From Pleurocapsa sp. MO_226.B13 (GTDB taxonomy: Bacteria > Cyanobacteriota > Cyanobacteriia > Cyanobacteriales > Xenococcaceae): 15,685 nucleotides of DNA. The stretch covers positions 1-15,685 of the forward strand of contig JASJEI010000244.1 of the NCBI GenBank assembly GCA_030064795.1. Direction: 5' to 3'. The position numbers and the translations under genes are program-made. Shown piece after piece: positions 15,479 through 15,685 of this stretch (positions within the stretch are counted from its first letter, which is position 1; each line of letters opens with the position of its first letter). The notes under the pieces were generated by a model that saw only the letters and a program-made list of their open reading frames with translations, searched no databases and had not been told where the DNA came from.

Positions 15479-15685
15479 ATGACTCAATTGCTAAATTGAT
15501 CAGGAGTCAAAGTTATAGATTATCGGATAATTGAAGGGATAGGAATAATTTGATCATTAGAAAATACTCAGAAACAAGTTGTTTGTCCCTCTTGTGGTCA
15601 AACTACCGAGTTATTACATCAAAATAATTTCCCAACTGTTCGAGATTGATCATGATTGTCAACAATCGGTATATTTAAAAGTAAA
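15479..15685 (+). pseudogene. ISL3-type transposase 5' part, decayed, runs off the edge
   Basis: From an ATG at 15479 the frame reads MTQLLN, stop, SGVKVIDYRIIEGIGII, stop, SLENTQKQVVCPSCGQTTEL, LHQNNFPTVRD. This fits the N-terminus of ISL3-family transposases: LLNLPGVKV-like start, then a zinc-ribbon half with CPSCG. Codons 7, 25, 57 and 59 are TGA; three of them lie in the word TGATCA. The expected continuation, xxQxVYLKV, is found one frame away as DCQQSVYLKV, indicating a frameshift near 15650. It is therefore a relic. The IS66 element sits between it and whatever lay to its left. The rest is outside the window. Confidence 0.65.

Noticed and set aside
12762..15685. Lack of HIP1 octamers across the IS region taken as a sign of foreign DNA
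   Set aside because: The core stretch from about 5771 to 8301 also lacks HIP1, so absence over a few kilobases is not diagnostic here.

Overview
The window comes from a cyanobacterium. The HIP1 octamer GCGATCGC recurs many times (for example near 283, 1504, 2895, 4329, 5763, 8681, 11170 and 12753), the DNA is AT-rich, and heptanucleotide tandem repeats and closest family resemblances are cyanobacterial. A unicellular or pleurocapsalean-type genome is a guess only. No tRNA, rRNA or CRISPR array was seen.

Layout. Positions 68-4002 hold three minus-strand genes: a soluble PAS-type sensor histidine kinase, ribosomal protein S21 (rpsU, 58 aa) and the bifunctional purine enzyme PurH. The spacer between purH and the next gene (about 4003-4270) carries two adjacent heptanucleotide tandem arrays. 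The plus strand then encodes a lid-less Hsp70-like ATPase (4271-5881) and a WecG/TagA/CpsF glycosyltransferase (6229-7026). After a strong hairpin comes a probable 49-aa membrane peptide (7353-7502) with a very good intrinsic terminator. This is convergent with a 1365-aa multi-spanning membrane protein on the minus strand (7605-11702). A divergent promoter region separates that gene from a beta-hydroxyacid dehydrogenase-family oxidoreductase (12092-12970), whose last eight codons are made of the same heptamer found in front of the Hsp70-like gene.

From about 13.0 kb to the end the window is insertion-sequence territory: a both-ends-truncated IS1182-type transposase piece, a complete IS66-family element (13587-15418), and a decayed ISL3-type transposase start running off the right edge. 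The IS66 ends can be fixed to the base by 31-bp imperfect inverted repeats and a perfect 8-bp target duplication ATATAAAC, but its transposase gene carries two frameshifts.

The genes are mostly single transcription units with unrelated housekeeping, sensing, envelope and metabolic roles; they do not form an obvious pathway. I found no convincing new multi-gene system. The most notable items are the shared heptamer repeat that enters a coding region, the precisely bounded but broken IS66 copy, the giant membrane protein, and two small membrane peptides.
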